Source: Planctomycetia bacterium (GTDB taxonomy: Bacteria; Planctomycetota; Planctomycetia; Pirellulales; JALHLM01). From it: a stretch of DNA of 33,906 nt. Under the pieces are notes generated by a model. The model searched no databases. It was not told where the DNA came from and saw only the letters and a list, made by a program, of their open reading frames with translations. Made by a program: the position numbers and the translations under genes. The stretch spans positions 1 through 33,906 of the forward strand of contig JAWXBP010000514.1 in the NCBI GenBank assembly GCA_034440135.1. Direction: 5' to 3'. Shown piece by piece: positions 25,407 through 33,906 of the stretch (positions within the stretch are counted from its first letter, which is position 1; every line of letters starts with the position of its first letter).

Positions 25407-26472
25407 CCTTCGGTCATTTGTGGACCAACCTCTCGAAACAGCTCTATCCAAGAGAGCCACACCGCGTTCTCGATCGTGGCCTTCCCCGTCTTCTTCAACT
25501 CGCCAAGTGCGGCAGGCGATTGATCCAGCCGTGGGCAAGTATGCGGCTTCTGAGCAAGAACTCGCGCTCGTCGTCCGCGCTGCAACTCAAGGGAAAGGTT
25601 TCGCCGATGACGATCGGCTTGCCCCAATCAAATCGCTTGAGGAGCGCGAGTTCCTCATCGACCTTGCCTGACTTCGGATAGAGATGCGGCGAGACAAAAT
25701 CGAGTTGTTCACTAGCGCTCTTGTAGGCGCCAGGAAACGGAAGCATTCCCATGGTGATCAAGTGCGTCTGGTCGTGCTTGCGAATGGCGGCGACCATGCG
25801 CTGCGTCCATTCTCGGAAGATTTCGTCGCCACCGCGCTTGCCGGGGTCGAGGGTGAGCCGCTGGCAAAACTCGACCTCGCCCATCCGACCCATATACCAT
25901 CCATCGGAGGACTTGCCCGTTGCGGCAGGCTCGTTCACCAGATCATACGCGAAGACGGCCGGGCTATCGCTACAGGTGCGAGCGATGGTTTCCCAGAAGA
26001 AGGCCTGTGTATTCCAACGTTCCTCCTCATTCATCGAATCATACCAAGCCGCACGATCTTTGATCTTGTAGCAGGCCAGGCCGGTGATCTTGAGATGGAT
26101 GCCCGCGTTTTCTGCGATCTTGAGCAGCATTCTGAATCGGTCGAGCGCCTCCGGATCGGCGCTATTGGGACTGTCCAGGATACGAAGCATTTCGGGATGA
26201 ACGCGTGCAACCGTGGTACCGGCGGACTTCATGTCGATGAAATCATGCTCGACACGGTCGGGATCCGTGGCCAGCCTTTCCATAATGTCCACCGAGGCGT
26301 AGTTGTGGCCCCAGGGAATGTAGCGGTTGCCGGACGGATAAAGGATGAAGCTTTTGGCGTCCGGGGCAATTCTTACCGTTTCCATATCCGTCGATCGCGC
26401 AACACTCGTGAGCGACGCCGCGCCAAGCAGCAGTGAACAGCAGATCAAGAGGCGTCGGGTTCGCGAAATCAT
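25394..26472 (-). pseudogene. Exported GH5-like glycoside hydrolase, frameshifted near 3' end
   Basis: ATG 26470-26472 with GAGG six bases upstream opens a signal peptide (ISRTRRLLICCSLLLGAAS). The TIM-barrel enzyme shows YDLVNEPAATG with the acid/base Glu181 and KPIVIGETFP with the nucleophile Glu291, as in GH5/cellulase-like clans. The main frame stops at 25495 after AHGWINRLPHLAS. The next frame continues with DQSPAALGELKKTGKATIE and NAVWLSWIELFREVGPQM, which looks like the genuine C-terminus. The shift lies between about 25515 and 25540. Because both catalytic Glu residues are upstream, the truncated 325-aa protein might still fold; a sequencing error is also possible. Substrate unknown. 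Convergent with the DUF1501 gene. Confidence 0.75.
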
Positions 26473-26727
26473 CTGTCGCCTCGTCGGGTCGGAACCGGCC
26501 AAAGGTCGCATTGCGCCGTTCACATTCTCTTGGGCCACCATAACGGCTTTGACCGTGCCTAGAAAGCGGCATGCATTTGTTGGCGACTCGGCTAGTAACT
26601 GCTGGTCGTGAGATCCTCGTTTGGCGACACGGATGCTACTTCGTCACTTGATCCAATTGCAGCGTTGGCCCAACTCTATTCTGCGAGAGGAGGCCCCACC
26701 GTGGATCACGCGCAATCTCGGTTTCAC

Positions 26728-28116
26728 TTACTGAAGCCGGATACCACCGAGCGAAAGCCAAGTGGGCACGTCAGCGTCCTGTGTCGTGTTGGCAAAACGC
26801 AGCGGAATGCCGCCCTTCAGCGAATTGGGCAATCGCACTGCGAGGGTGTACGACCCTGCTTTCACACCAGAAAGGTCCAGGTTATCAGACCATACCCGCG
26901 GATTGTCGCCGGGAAGCAGCCCAGTCAGCTTCCCGCTCCCCGTGAATGTCTTCGCCGCGCTCCCATCCGCCAGCAATCCGTATTCCGGCCGCCAGTCATA
27001 GTAGAACGGAGCGACGCCTCGGTTTTCGATCTCGAGTGCCACCGATACTTTGCCGTCCTTCACCGCGCCGATCGTCACGGCCGAGGCGTGGAATTCGTAC
27101 CCCATCCGACGCACCACTACTTTCGCCCTCGCGATGCGGTCGGCCTGCTGTTTCCGTTCGAACATGCCGCTGTCCATCAGCCACGTCGCATGCGACTCTT
27201 CCACGCATTTGAGGATGTTCTGGATCTGCTTATTACCGGGCTGCTCGTCGAACACTTGCCCCCACGCCTCAGGGCGGATTTCACCGCCGATGGGGTGCGT
27301 CTTCCACTTGGCCTCCGCATCAGGGCCGGCGGCCTTCAGGGCGGTCATGTAGAACCACTCGTCACCTTTCCTTCCGGTGTGCAGCGTCGCCCATGCGAAC
27401 GAGTCGTCATGATAGCCAAACTTGCGGTCGGAGTTTTGTGCGTGCTGATGGTCTTCTTTCCCAGCCGGGTATCGCAGCAACACCGGCGTAACCTTGAATG
27501 CCGCTTCGTAGGCTTCCACGACCTCCAGTTGCACCGTTTTGCTGGCGAAGAGATCGTCCCTCGGGTAGTTATGCCACTCGCCCCACGCGCCGAGCAACCC
27601 GGCCGTAACGAACCCGATCCGCGGGTCGCCGTCATACTTCTGGCCTAGTGCGGCGATGAAGTTCTTCATCGAACGCTGAAGATTCTTGTTTTCGTAGTCG
27701 GGGGTTTCCTCCTGGGCAGGCGGCAGCGGCTTGGTGTTCGTGTTCACATACTTGTGAATCTTCAGTCCGTCCTGAATGAGGAAGTCGGGGATGGCGCCGG
27801 TCTTCTTCGGATACTCGAGGTAGATGCGGAACACCGCCTGATGCCCGCGGCTGGCGATGTTGTCGAGCATCTTCTCCAGCGGGTTCCAGTCGAAATCGTC
27901 GTAACCTTTCACCAGCGCCGAGTAGGGCAAGTAATTAAACTCCAGGCTGTGTGGGAACTTGTCCCGCACGTCGGCTTGGTACGGCACTAGCCCCTTCAGC
28001 GGGTTGTCAACGGGCGCCGGACAGTACTCCAGAGGTTGACGCGATTCTCCCGCGATGGGTCGTGTGTAAACGGCCAGTATGAACATCAGACAAGCGATCG
28101 GGCAAATTCGGAACAT
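26728..28116 (-). CDS. Exported DUF4832 protein
   Basis: Protein of 462 aa starting at ATG 28114-28116 with GAAAG upstream. Signal peptide: RICPIACLMFILAVYTRP, cleavage near IAG. The N-terminal part is a TIM-barrel-like glycosidase region (NPLKGLVPYQAD, LEKMLDNIASRGHQAVFRIYLEYP, GLLGAWGEWHNYP, with Glu in GEW as a candidate catalytic residue). The C-terminal ~110 residues form a beta-sandwich (VSVALEIENRGVAPFYYDW, AGSYTLAVRLPNSLKGG, LRFANTT). This arrangement is typical of DUF4832 proteins, thought to act on polysaccharides, though the activity is not established. Same strand as the GH5-like gene, 255 bases upstream of it, possibly part of a carbohydrate locus. Confidence 0.83.
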   Translation of the reverse strand: MFRICPIACLMFILAVYTRPIAGESRQPLEYCPAPVDNPLKGLVPYQADVRDKFPHSLEFNYLPYSALVKGYDDFDWNPLEKMLDNIASRGHQAVFRIYLEYPKKTGAIPDFLIQDGLKIHKYVNTNTKPLPPAQEETPDYENKNLQRSMKNFIAALGQKYDGDPRIGFVTAGLLGAWGEWHNYPRDDLFASKTVQLEVVEAYEAAFKVTPVLLRYPAGKEDHQHAQNSDRKFGYHDDSFAWATLHTGRKGDEWFYMTALKAAGPDAEAKWKTHPIGGEIRPEAWGQVFDEQPGNKQIQNILKCVEESHATWLMDSGMFERKQQADRIARAKVVVRRMGYEFHASAVTIGAVKDGKVSVALEIENRGVAPFYYDWRPEYGLLADGSAAKTFTGSGKLTGLLPGDNPRVWSDNLDLSGVKAGSYTLAVRLPNSLKGGIPLRFANTTQDADVPTWLSLGGIRLQ

Positions 28117-28694
28117 CTTTCGTTTCTACTCGGCGCGGTCGAGATTGTTGTAGGAGCGAGTCATCTACAATAAGCACTGCATGTTGAATAGTATCTCGAG
28201 TCGTGAAGTTGGACAGGTCGCCGGGGCCGAGTTTAAACGTCCACTGAATAGCTGGCCTCCATGTGAGAGGCTTTACGACAGAGTCAGTCTATCAGTGTGC
28301 GTAGACTGCGGCAACTTCCCACACGGCTGCCCAGCTGCGCCGCTTGTTCTCGACGAAGTGCGAAAGAAGTCGAAAGTCTCGCAAGGCAAACGAGCCGATC
28401 GCCACCGCGTGTTCAATCGCTCCGGTCGACGCACGGAGTGCGAGCAACTCCATCGGAAGCAGCACAATCGACCTCGTCCCGCAACATGGTTCCTCCCTCT
28501 CCATCCTCCGAGGAACCGATGGCGGTGATACCAATAGGCGAAAGGCCCTGATTCCTGGCGATCCGCGAACAAGCGCGGCGGATCGCATTCGGTGTGGATC
28601 GTAACCCAGCGAACTTACCGCCATGTGCGTGATGGTCGCGGACAGTATAATAGAATGCTTCCAGTCCATCATCCACAGAGCAGGAACGCCTTCC
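28117..28694. other. Intergenic, divergent promoters, no gene seen
   Basis: Nearly 580 bases between the divergent DUF4832 and enolase-superfamily genes. The longest open frame (minus strand, 28292-28672, 126 codons) has no family motif, no convincing ribosome binding site and mixed composition, so I do not call it. TATAAT at 28646-28651 lies 44 bases before the enolase start and is the best -10 candidate, but without a good -35 at the usual spacing. Confidence 0.45.
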
Positions 28695-29798
28695 GTGAAG
28701 ATCGCCCGAATCTTTGCTCATCGTGTCGAGCTGCCGTTGGTCGAAAGTTCGTACAAGTGGTCCGGGGGGAAGTCGGTGTCGGTATTCGACAGCACGATTG
28801 TCGGCGTGGAGACCGAAAGCGGACTCGTCGGCTACGGGGAGGTCTGTCCGCTGGGCCCGTTTTATCTTCCGGCTTATGCCGAAGGGGTGCGAGCCGGGTT
28901 GCGGGAACTGGGGCCGCACTTGATCGGCTTCGATCCACGCGAACTTTCCAAACTGAATCAGCGGATGGATGCGGCGTTGAAGGGTCATCCGTACGTTAAA
29001 TCGGGAATCGACATCGCGTGCTGGGACATTCTCGGCAAAGTCACGGGGCTGCCGGTGTGCGTGCTGATGGGAGGCCGGTTCGGTGAGAGCGTGCGGCTGT
29101 ATCGTGCGATCTCACAGCAGCAGCCGGATGAGATGGCTGGCAATGTCGCCGAGTATCGCGATCAAGGTTACACGAGATTTCAACTGAAAGTCGGCGGCGA
29201 TCCCGATCAGGACATCGAACGCATTCGCCAGGTCCGCCAAATTCTGCGACCGACGGATCGACTGGTCGCCGACGCCAATACCGGCTGGACGCAGCACGAA
29301 GCGATGCGCGTGGTCCGCGCCGTTCGCGACATCGATGTCTACATCGAGCAGCCTTGTCTGACTTACGAAGAGTGTTTGACGGTGCGCAGGCACACGGATC
29401 ATCCCTTCGTCCTCGATGAGAACGTCGACGGAATCGACATGCTCCTGCGAGCGAAGGCCGATCTCGCGATGGACGTCGTAAATCTGAAGATCAGCAAACT
29501 GGGCGGCCTCACCAGAACGAAACAGGTGCGCGACCTGTGCGTCGCGATGGGGATCGCGATGACGCTCGAAGACAGTTGGGGGGGCGACATCACCACGGCG
29601 GCGATCGCGCACCTGGCGCACAGCACGCCCGAAGAGTTCCGGTTCACCAGCACCGACTTCAACAGCTACGTCACCGTCAGTACCGCGAGCGGCGCTCCTC
29701 AACGCGAGAACGGTTTCATGACCGCGAGCGTTGCGCCGGGGCTGGGGATCGCTCCGCGCGAAGAAGTGATTGGCAAACGAGTTGTGGAAGTCTCGTGA
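28695..29798 (+). CDS. Enolase-superfamily cis-3-hydroxyproline dehydratase-like enzyme
   Basis: Protein of 367 aa. GTG 28695 is preferred ([15 protein letters not shown] by family pattern), with AGGA about ten bases upstream; an ATG further upstream would add 24 unlikely residues. N-terminal capping domain with [17 protein letters not shown], and [20 protein letters not shown] leading into the barrel. Metal ligands Asp193 (VADANTGW), Glu218 (YIEQPC), Asp241 (VLDENVDG); bases Lys165 (FQLKVGG) and Lys265/Lys268 (NLKISKLGG). This combination recalls cis-3-hydroxy-L-proline dehydratase and hydroxyproline epimerase-type members. Downstream peptidase and DHDPS-like genes support hydroxyproline use. 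Other acid-sugar dehydratase activities cannot be excluded. Confidence 0.85.
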   Translation: MKIARIFAHRVELPLVESSYKWSGGKSVSVFDSTIVGVETESGLVGYGEVCPLGPFYLPAYAEGVRAGLRELGPHLIGFDPRELSKLNQRMDAALKGHPYVKSGIDIACWDILGKVTGLPVCVLMGGRFGESVRLYRAISQQQPDEMAGNVAEYRDQGYTRFQLKVGGDPDQDIERIRQVRQILRPTDRLVADANTGWTQHEAMRVVRAVRDIDVYIEQPCLTYEECLTVRRHTDHPFVLDENVDGIDMLLRAKADLAMDVVNLKISKLGGLTRTKQVRDLCVAMGIAMTLEDSWGGDITTAAIAHLAHSTPEEFRFTSTDFNSYVTVSTASGAPQRENGFMTASVAPGLGIAPREEVIGKRVVEVS

Positions 29799-29858
29799 AC
29801 TCGGTACGCCGCTCATAGAAAAGAATGCTTTCCTCAACCAACAAACATAAGAACCACC

Positions 29859-32126
29859 ATGAGTCGAATCCCCGCGCTGATGACCTGCTGGCTGGCGATG
29901 GCGAACGTGTTCGTCGTCGCCGATGACCGCGCCAATCATACAAAGATTCTGACCGAGGCCGAGACGCGGTTGAAAGCGATCTACGACGAGCGAGAGTTTG
30001 CGCCTGCGACGTTCTCTGGACAGTGGCTGCGAGACAGCTCCGGCTACGTGGTTCTCGAAAAACCCGAGGATGGTTCCGAGCCGGAGCTTGTGCAGTACGA
30101 CGTGCTGAGTGGAAATCGCTCCATCGTGCTCGGCGGCGACCAACTCGTTGTTCCGGGCACGTCCGACCGACTGGTCATTCAGGAATTCGTTCCGTCGCCC
30201 GTCTCGAGTCAGTTCCTGTTGCTTGCGCGAGTCGCCGCCAACGAAAAAACGGGATACTGGCTGTTTGATTCGAAATCGGGTGAACTCACAGCGATCGCCG
30301 CCGAGATCGACCGGCTGTCCTGGGAGAACACGTTTTCTCCGAACGGGACTCGAATTCTCTTTCGGCGCGGGCCCGATCTCTTGGTGTTCGACCTGGCCAG
30401 TAGTCGCACAATTTCACTGACACAGACTGGGGATCAAGACACGCTTGAAAATGGCGTTCCTGGCGGATGGAGTCCTGACGGGCAGCCGGTTCAGGCGCGA
30501 TGGAGTCCCGACGGGCAACAGATTGCCTATGTTCAATCTGATGCTTCACATGTTCGACAACGACCTGTCGTTCTTCCGACGGATCCGACGTATCCCGAAG
30601 TCTCGCTAGAACGATTTGCCCGCGTCGGGACGCCGATTCCGACGCTGCGAGTCGGAGTCGTCCCTGCGGACGGCGGAGAGACACGTTGGGTGGACCTGCC
30701 GGCCGATCCGGGCGCGTTCTATCTCAACGACGTCAGTTGGGCGGGAAACTCGGAAGAACTGCTGGTCGAGATGTTGAGCCGCTCCCGCGACTCTCGGTCG
30801 TTTCTACTCCTGAACACAAAGACCGAGACAACGACCACGGCGTACGAGGAGTCCGATCCGGCCTGGGTTGATGCGAGTTACTCGGCCAATGCTGGTCTGG
30901 AATGGATTCAGGGTGGCAAAGCGTTCGTGCTGCTGAGCGAGCGTGACGGCTGGCGGCACGCGTATGTGATTTCCCGTGATGGCCAGCAGCAGACGCTGCT
31001 GACAAAACAGGCCAGCGACATCATGACTCGAGGGCCGGTCGATGAGCGCGGCGGCTGGATGTACTTCCTCGCGTCGCCGGAGAACGCCACGCAGCGTTAC
31101 CTCTATCGCGTTCGACTGGATGGGAACAGCGATCCCGAACGCGTCACGCCGCAAGACCAGCCGGGGACGCACCGATACGACTTCTCGCCCGATCGCCAAT
31201 GGGCGTTCCATACGCATTCGACGTTCGATTCTCCGCCGGTGATCGACCTGGTGAAGCTTCCGGAACATCGCTCGGTGCGTGTCCTGGAGGACAATGCCGA
31301 GTGTCGCCGTCGAGTGAGTCCGCTGATCACGCGGCCCACCGAGTTCTTGCAGCTCGATATCGGAAACGGCGTCGTGATGGATGCCTGGATGATCAAGCCG
31401 CGGGACTTCGACTCGACGAAGAAGTATCCAGTGTTCGTCTTTGTGTACGGCGAGCCGCACGGCCAGACGGTTCTCGACGATTGGACGGGCGGCCAGAATC
31501 ACTCGATGTTTCATCGGATGATCGCCGACTTCGGATACCTGGTGGTGTCCATTGACGGCCGTGGGACGCCCGCACCGAAAGGAGCAGCCTGGCGACGCGC
31601 GGTCTTCGGAAGTCTCGGCCCGCTGTCGACGGAGGAGCAAGCCGCTGGCGTGGTGGAGCTGACTCGGACGCGATCCTTTGTGGATGCTTCGCGCGTGGGC
31701 ATTTGGGGTTGGAGCGGCGGCGGCACGAACACCTTGAATGCGCTGTTCCGCAAGCCCGACGTGTACCACGTCGGCATCGCGGTGGCGCCAAAACCGCAGC
31801 CTGACCTCTACAACGCCTGGTTCCAGGAAATCTTCATGGGCACTCGCGAAGCGAACCCGGACGGCTATCGCCAGGCCGCTGCGATCAATTTCGCCGATGG
31901 CTTGCGGGGCGATTTGCTGATTGTCCATGGCACCGGAGAAACCAACACGCACCTGCAAATCACCGAAGGTCTCGTCGATCGGCTCATCGAGTTGGGCAAA
32001 CGCTTCGACTACATGGCCTACCCGAATCGCGATCACGGCCTACGCGAAGGAAAAGGGACCGCGGTTCACCTGCGCCTGCTGATGACGCGCTACTTGATTG
32101 AGCACCTGCCGGCCGGCCCTCGGTAG
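29859..32126 (+). CDS. S9 (DPP IV-type) prolyl peptidase
   Basis: Exported serine peptidase of 755 aa with a short signal peptide (IPALMTCWLAMANVFVVA). The N-terminal beta-propeller (~50-480) has WSPDG-type blades, including a local duplication near 202-222. The C-terminal alpha/beta-hydrolase domain has the nucleophile elbow GWSGGG with Ser619 and the base His726 (NRDHGLREG). Where DPP IV has Asp in HGTADDN, this protein has HGTGETN, so Glu694 occupies the catalytic-acid position. It would release Xaa-Pro dipeptides or cleave after proline, matching the hydroxyproline enzymes on both sides. It starts 60 bases after the dehydratase-like gene, probably in one operon. Confidence 0.9.
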   Translation: MSRIPALMTCWLAMANVFVVADDRANHTKILTEAETRLKAIYDEREFAPATFSGQWLRDSSGYVVLEKPEDGSEPELVQYDVLSGNRSIVLGGDQLVVPGTSDRLVIQEFVPSPVSSQFLLLARVAANEKTGYWLFDSKSGELTAIAAEIDRLSWENTFSPNGTRILFRRGPDLLVFDLASSRTISLTQTGDQDTLENGVPGGWSPDGQPVQARWSPDGQQIAYVQSDASHVRQRPVVLPTDPTYPEVSLERFARVGTPIPTLRVGVVPADGGETRWVDLPADPGAFYLNDVSWAGNSEELLVEMLSRSRDSRSFLLLNTKTETTTTAYEESDPAWVDASYSANAGLEWIQGGKAFVLLSERDGWRHAYVISRDGQQQTLLTKQASDIMTRGPVDERGGWMYFLASPENATQRYLYRVRLDGNSDPERVTPQDQPGTHRYDFSPDRQWAFHTHSTFDSPPVIDLVKLPEHRSVRVLEDNAECRRRVSPLITRPTEFLQLDIGNGVVMDAWMIKPRDFDSTKKYPVFVFVYGEPHGQTVLDDWTGGQNHSMFHRMIADFGYLVVSIDGRGTPAPKGAAWRRAVFGSLGPLSTEEQAAGVVELTRTRSFVDASRVGIWGWSGGGTNTLNALFRKPDVYHVGIAVAPKPQPDLYNAWFQEIFMGTREANPDGYRQAAAINFADGLRGDLLIVHGTGETNTHLQITEGLVDRLIELGKRFDYMAYPNRDHGLREGKGTAVHLRLLMTRYLIEHLPAGPR

Positions 32127-32144
32127 ACCCGCTGCAGAAACCAC

Positions 32145-32210
32145 GTAGCCACGCTCGCCAAGAGCGTGGGCTATCCACGAATGGGCCTTAGTTCTTGCGA
32201 ACGTGGCTAC
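32145..32210. repeat. Inverted-repeat element with hairpin (MITE/REP-like)
   Basis: GTAGCCACG (32145-32153) and CGTGGCTAC (32202-32210) are perfect terminal inverted repeats around a ~48-base core. The left end also forms a perfect eight-pair hairpin, CCACGCTC (32149-32156) with GAGCGTGG (32162-32169). It lies in the 114-base gap between the peptidase and lyase genes. The GTAGCCACG...GAGCGTGG type is reminiscent of interspersed intergenic repeats in planctomycetes; it could also attenuate transcription within the operon. Confidence 0.6.
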
Positions 32211-32240
32211 CCGTCGAAGAACCATTAGAGAGTATTCGCG

Positions 32241-33179
32241 TTGAAATCAGTCATTTTCCAGGGGTGCGTCCCGGCGCTGATGACCCCGTGCTTGGCGGAT
32301 CACACGCCAAACTATCCAGCCTTGGTGAAGAAGGCTCAGGCCCTGATAACGGCCGGAATGAACGGAGTCGTGTACTGCGGCTCGATGGGAGACTGGCCCC
32401 TGCTGACGGATGAGCAACGACAGGAAGGTGTTCGCCGCCTGACGGAAGCCGGAGTGCCCGTCATCGTTGGCACGGGCGCTCAGAGTCCCGCGCGCGCCGC
32501 CGCGCACGCCGCTCACGCGCAGCGCGTTGGAGCGCAGGGGTTGATGGTCATTCCCCGTTTGCTGTCGCGGGGAACTTCTCCGGCAGCTCAGCGAGCGCAC
32601 TTCGCCGGCATCCTGGCAGCGGCGCCCGAACTGCCCGCCGTGATTTACAACAGCCCCTACTACGGATTCGAGACCAAGGCGGACCTGTTCTTCGATCTGC
32701 GGCGCGCGTTTCCGAATCTCGTCGGCTTCAAGGAATTTGGCGGCGCGGATGCTTTGAGCTACGCCGCCGAGCACATCACGCACGCCGATAGCGACGTGTT
32801 GTTAATGGTGGGCGTCGATACGCAAGTGTGTCATGGCTTCATTCGCTGCGGCGCCGTCGGTGCGATCACGGGAATCGGCAATTGCCTGCCGCGCGAAGTG
32901 CTGCATCTGATCGCGCTTTGCAGACGGGCCGCGGCCGGCGACGTCGAAGCGCGGCGATTGGCGCTGGAACTGGAAGACGCCATCGCCGAGTTGGCGCGTT
33001 TCGACGAAGGGCCGGACCTGGTGCTGTACTTCAAGTATCTGTTCGTGCTGCTCGGCGACGCGGACTACGAACTGAACTTCAATGAATCCGATCAGCTCTC
33101 ACCCAGTCAAAAGCACTTTGCCAAGGCGCAACTAAAGCTCTTCCAGCAGTGGTGGAGTCGCTGGCCAGGCCAGGAGTAG
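32241..33179 (+). CDS. DHDPS-like lyase of hydroxyproline-type pathway
   Basis: Protein of 312 aa, start TTG 32241 with GAGAG eight bases upstream; the next in-frame start (MTPC) would remove a conserved strand. Class I aldolase-like (beta/alpha)8 barrel of the dihydrodipicolinate synthase family: GCVPALMTPC, NGVVYCGSMGDWPLLTDEQR, VIYNSPYYGF with Tyr136, and the Schiff-base Lys164 in LVGFKEFGG. The C-terminus is complete (LFQQWWSRW). This subfamily is often found with hydroxyproline epimerases or dehydratases, where relatives convert pyrroline-hydroxycarboxylate to alpha-ketoglutarate semialdehyde. Exact substrate is inferred from neighbours. It is not the lysine-biosynthesis enzyme by context. 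Confidence 0.87.
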   Translation: MKSVIFQGCVPALMTPCLADHTPNYPALVKKAQALITAGMNGVVYCGSMGDWPLLTDEQRQEGVRRLTEAGVPVIVGTGAQSPARAAAHAAHAQRVGAQGLMVIPRLLSRGTSPAAQRAHFAGILAAAPELPAVIYNSPYYGFETKADLFFDLRRAFPNLVGFKEFGGADALSYAAEHITHADSDVLLMVGVDTQVCHGFIRCGAVGAITGIGNCLPREVLHLIALCRRAAAGDVEARRLALELEDAIAELARFDEGPDLVLYFKYLFVLLGDADYELNFNESDQLSPSQKHFAKAQLKLFQQWWSRWPGQE

Positions 33180-33221
33180 ATCATGGCGCGGGCCCGAAAA
33201 GCACTTGGCGAAGCCCGCCGA

Positions 33222-33264
33222 TCACGCCGAAAATCGCGTGACAGCCTAGCAGCCGCCAGCTAGG
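33222..33264 (+). terminator. Two tandem hairpins after the lyase gene
   Basis: TCACGC (33222-33227) pairs with GCGTGA (33236-33241) around eight bases; CCTAGC (33245-33250) pairs with GCTAGG (33259-33264) around eight bases. They begin 43 bases after the lyase stop and lie before the next gene. No T-tract is present, so this would be a factor-assisted or weak terminator. Confidence 0.4.
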
Positions 33265-33369
33265 ATTCGGCGTGCGAGCGTCAATCGCATTTGCGCGAGG
33301 CGGCACTGCTGCGGCCAACAGGTGATCGGCGGAAAACTCCTTGGACAAAGTTCGGCAACAGAGGTCCAT

Positions 33370-33906
33370 ATGAAGCTTCGGTCAGCGACACAATCGTTTG
33401 TTTTCTGGGCAGTCGTGGCGCTAGCGTGCTGGGGACAGGCCCTCGCGGACGAGAAGCCGGTGGAAGGTCAGCGCCAAGATGATCGTTCGGGCGAAGGCAA
33501 AAAGCCTCTCAAGGTGTTCATCCTCGCCGGACAGTCGAACATGCAAGGGCACGCCAGCATCTCGACCTTCGACTCTCTGGCCAGCGATCCGAAGACTGCA
33601 GCACTGCTCGAGGAAATGCGCGCCAGCGACGGTACGCCCAGAGTCTGCGACAAGGTTTGGATCTCCTCCATCGGCTGCCTCGGCGACGCCTACACGGATT
33701 TGACCGAGAAGAAGGGCAAACTGACGGCAGGGTTCGGCGCCCCGGAGGACAAGATCGGGCCGGAGTTCACCTTCGGCCTCACGATGGAGAGGCGGCTGAA
33801 CGAGCCGGTGCTCATCATCAAGACCTCGTGGGGCGGCCGAAGTCTGCACACCGATTTCCGCCCGCCGAGCAGCGGGGAGTTTGCCTGGAGTGAGGCCGAA
33901 CTGGCA
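33370..33906 (+). CDS. Sialate O-acetylesterase-like SGNH esterase (partial)
   Basis: ATG 33370 opens a frame that runs off the window end after 179 codons. A signal peptide (FVFWAVVALACWGQALA) is followed by a polar linker (~28-48) and then KVFILAGQSNMQGH, the SASA/DUF303 motif with the GQSN nucleophilic serine. Later residues TFGLTMERRLNEPVLIIKTSWGGRSLH carry the conserved SWGG oxyanion segment. The catalytic His/Asp at the C-terminus lies beyond the window. The family removes O-acetyl groups from sialic acids or plant polysaccharides; in planctomycetes it is common in sulfated or acetylated glycan degradation. Separate promoter likely, since tandem hairpins precede it. Confidence 0.85.
   Translation, partial: MKLRSATQSFVFWAVVALACWGQALADEKPVEGQRQDDRSGEGKKPLKVFILAGQSNMQGHASISTFDSLASDPKTAALLEEMRASDGTPRVCDKVWISSIGCLGDAYTDLTEKKGKLTAGFGAPEDKIGPEFTFGLTMERRLNEPVLIIKTSWGGRSLHTDFRPPSSGEFAWSEAELA

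Noticed and set aside
28292-28672. 126-codon minus-strand open frame in an intergenic region
   Set aside because: No family motif and no ribosome binding site; it overlaps the probable promoter of the enolase-superfamily gene.
1-33906. CRISPR array, tRNA or rRNA genes
   Set aside because: No regularly spaced direct repeats and no cloverleaf or rRNA-like sequence recognised by eye; a tRNAscan or Infernal run would be needed to exclude weak cases.

Overview
The window looks like chromosome from a heterotrophic, facultatively anaerobic planctomycete outside the anammox group. The evidence is a paired PSCyt1/PSCyt2/PSD1 cytochrome protein and DUF1501 protein (20660-25231), both hallmark Planctomycetes secretome families, together with many exported enzymes, GC-rich coding sequence and alternative GTG/TTG starts. 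No tRNA, rRNA or CRISPR array was seen. Functional calls are by recognition of motifs and family resemblance; no database was searched.

Layout. (a) 1-722: end of a serine recombinase gene and a translationally coupled HTH protein, the edge of a mobile element, followed by about 650 non-coding bases. (b) 1374-5513: a frameshifted SDR gene divergent from a DUF1990 gene, then two exported proteins, a PQQ-type beta-propeller and an epoxide-hydrolase-like alpha/beta hydrolase. (c) 5537-5905: head-to-head remnants of two unrelated genes, a lethal-factor-like peptidase and a CoA-disulfide-reductase-like flavoprotein, the second running into the end of the next gene. This looks like a recombination scar. 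(d) 5875-20286: a nitrogen-oxide respiration island. It holds a quinol-type nitric oxide reductase, a divergent radical SAM protein, and a six-gene minus-strand operon. Read in transcription order, that operon encodes a lipoprotein with two haem c sites and a haem b domain, a Tat-exported molybdopterin alpha subunit of the nitrite oxidoreductase (NXR)/periplasmic nitrate reductase type, a small acidic protein of unknown function, the four-cluster iron-sulfur beta subunit, a TorD-type chaperone and a MOSC protein. Upstream lie a good FNR/DNR-type box, the RIC (YtfE/ScdA) iron-sulfur repair gene and a divergent GYD-domain gene. (e) 20660-25231: the planctomycete cytochrome/DUF1501 pair. (f) 25394-28116: a frameshifted GH5-like hydrolase and a DUF4832 protein. 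(g) 28695-33179: an apparent hydroxyproline/peptide catabolic operon, comprising an enolase-superfamily 3-hydroxyproline dehydratase-like enzyme, an S9 prolyl peptidase and a DHDPS-like lyase. A truncated sialate O-acetylesterase gene begins at 33370.

How it fits together. The alpha/beta/gamma enzyme would exchange electrons with nitrate or nitrite outside the cytoplasm. The chaperone and perhaps the MOSC protein would serve its molybdenum cofactor. The NO reductase and RIC would deal with nitric oxide and its damage. The FNR-like box argues for oxygen-limited expression, hence nitrate reduction rather than nitrite oxidation, but sequence alone cannot fix the direction. No nitrite reductase is present here.

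The best candidates for something undescribed are the small protein between the alpha and beta genes (12977-13342), the cytochrome c/haem b fusion subunit, the nested palindrome at 8290-8331, and the possible collagen-type peptide pathway at 28695-33179.
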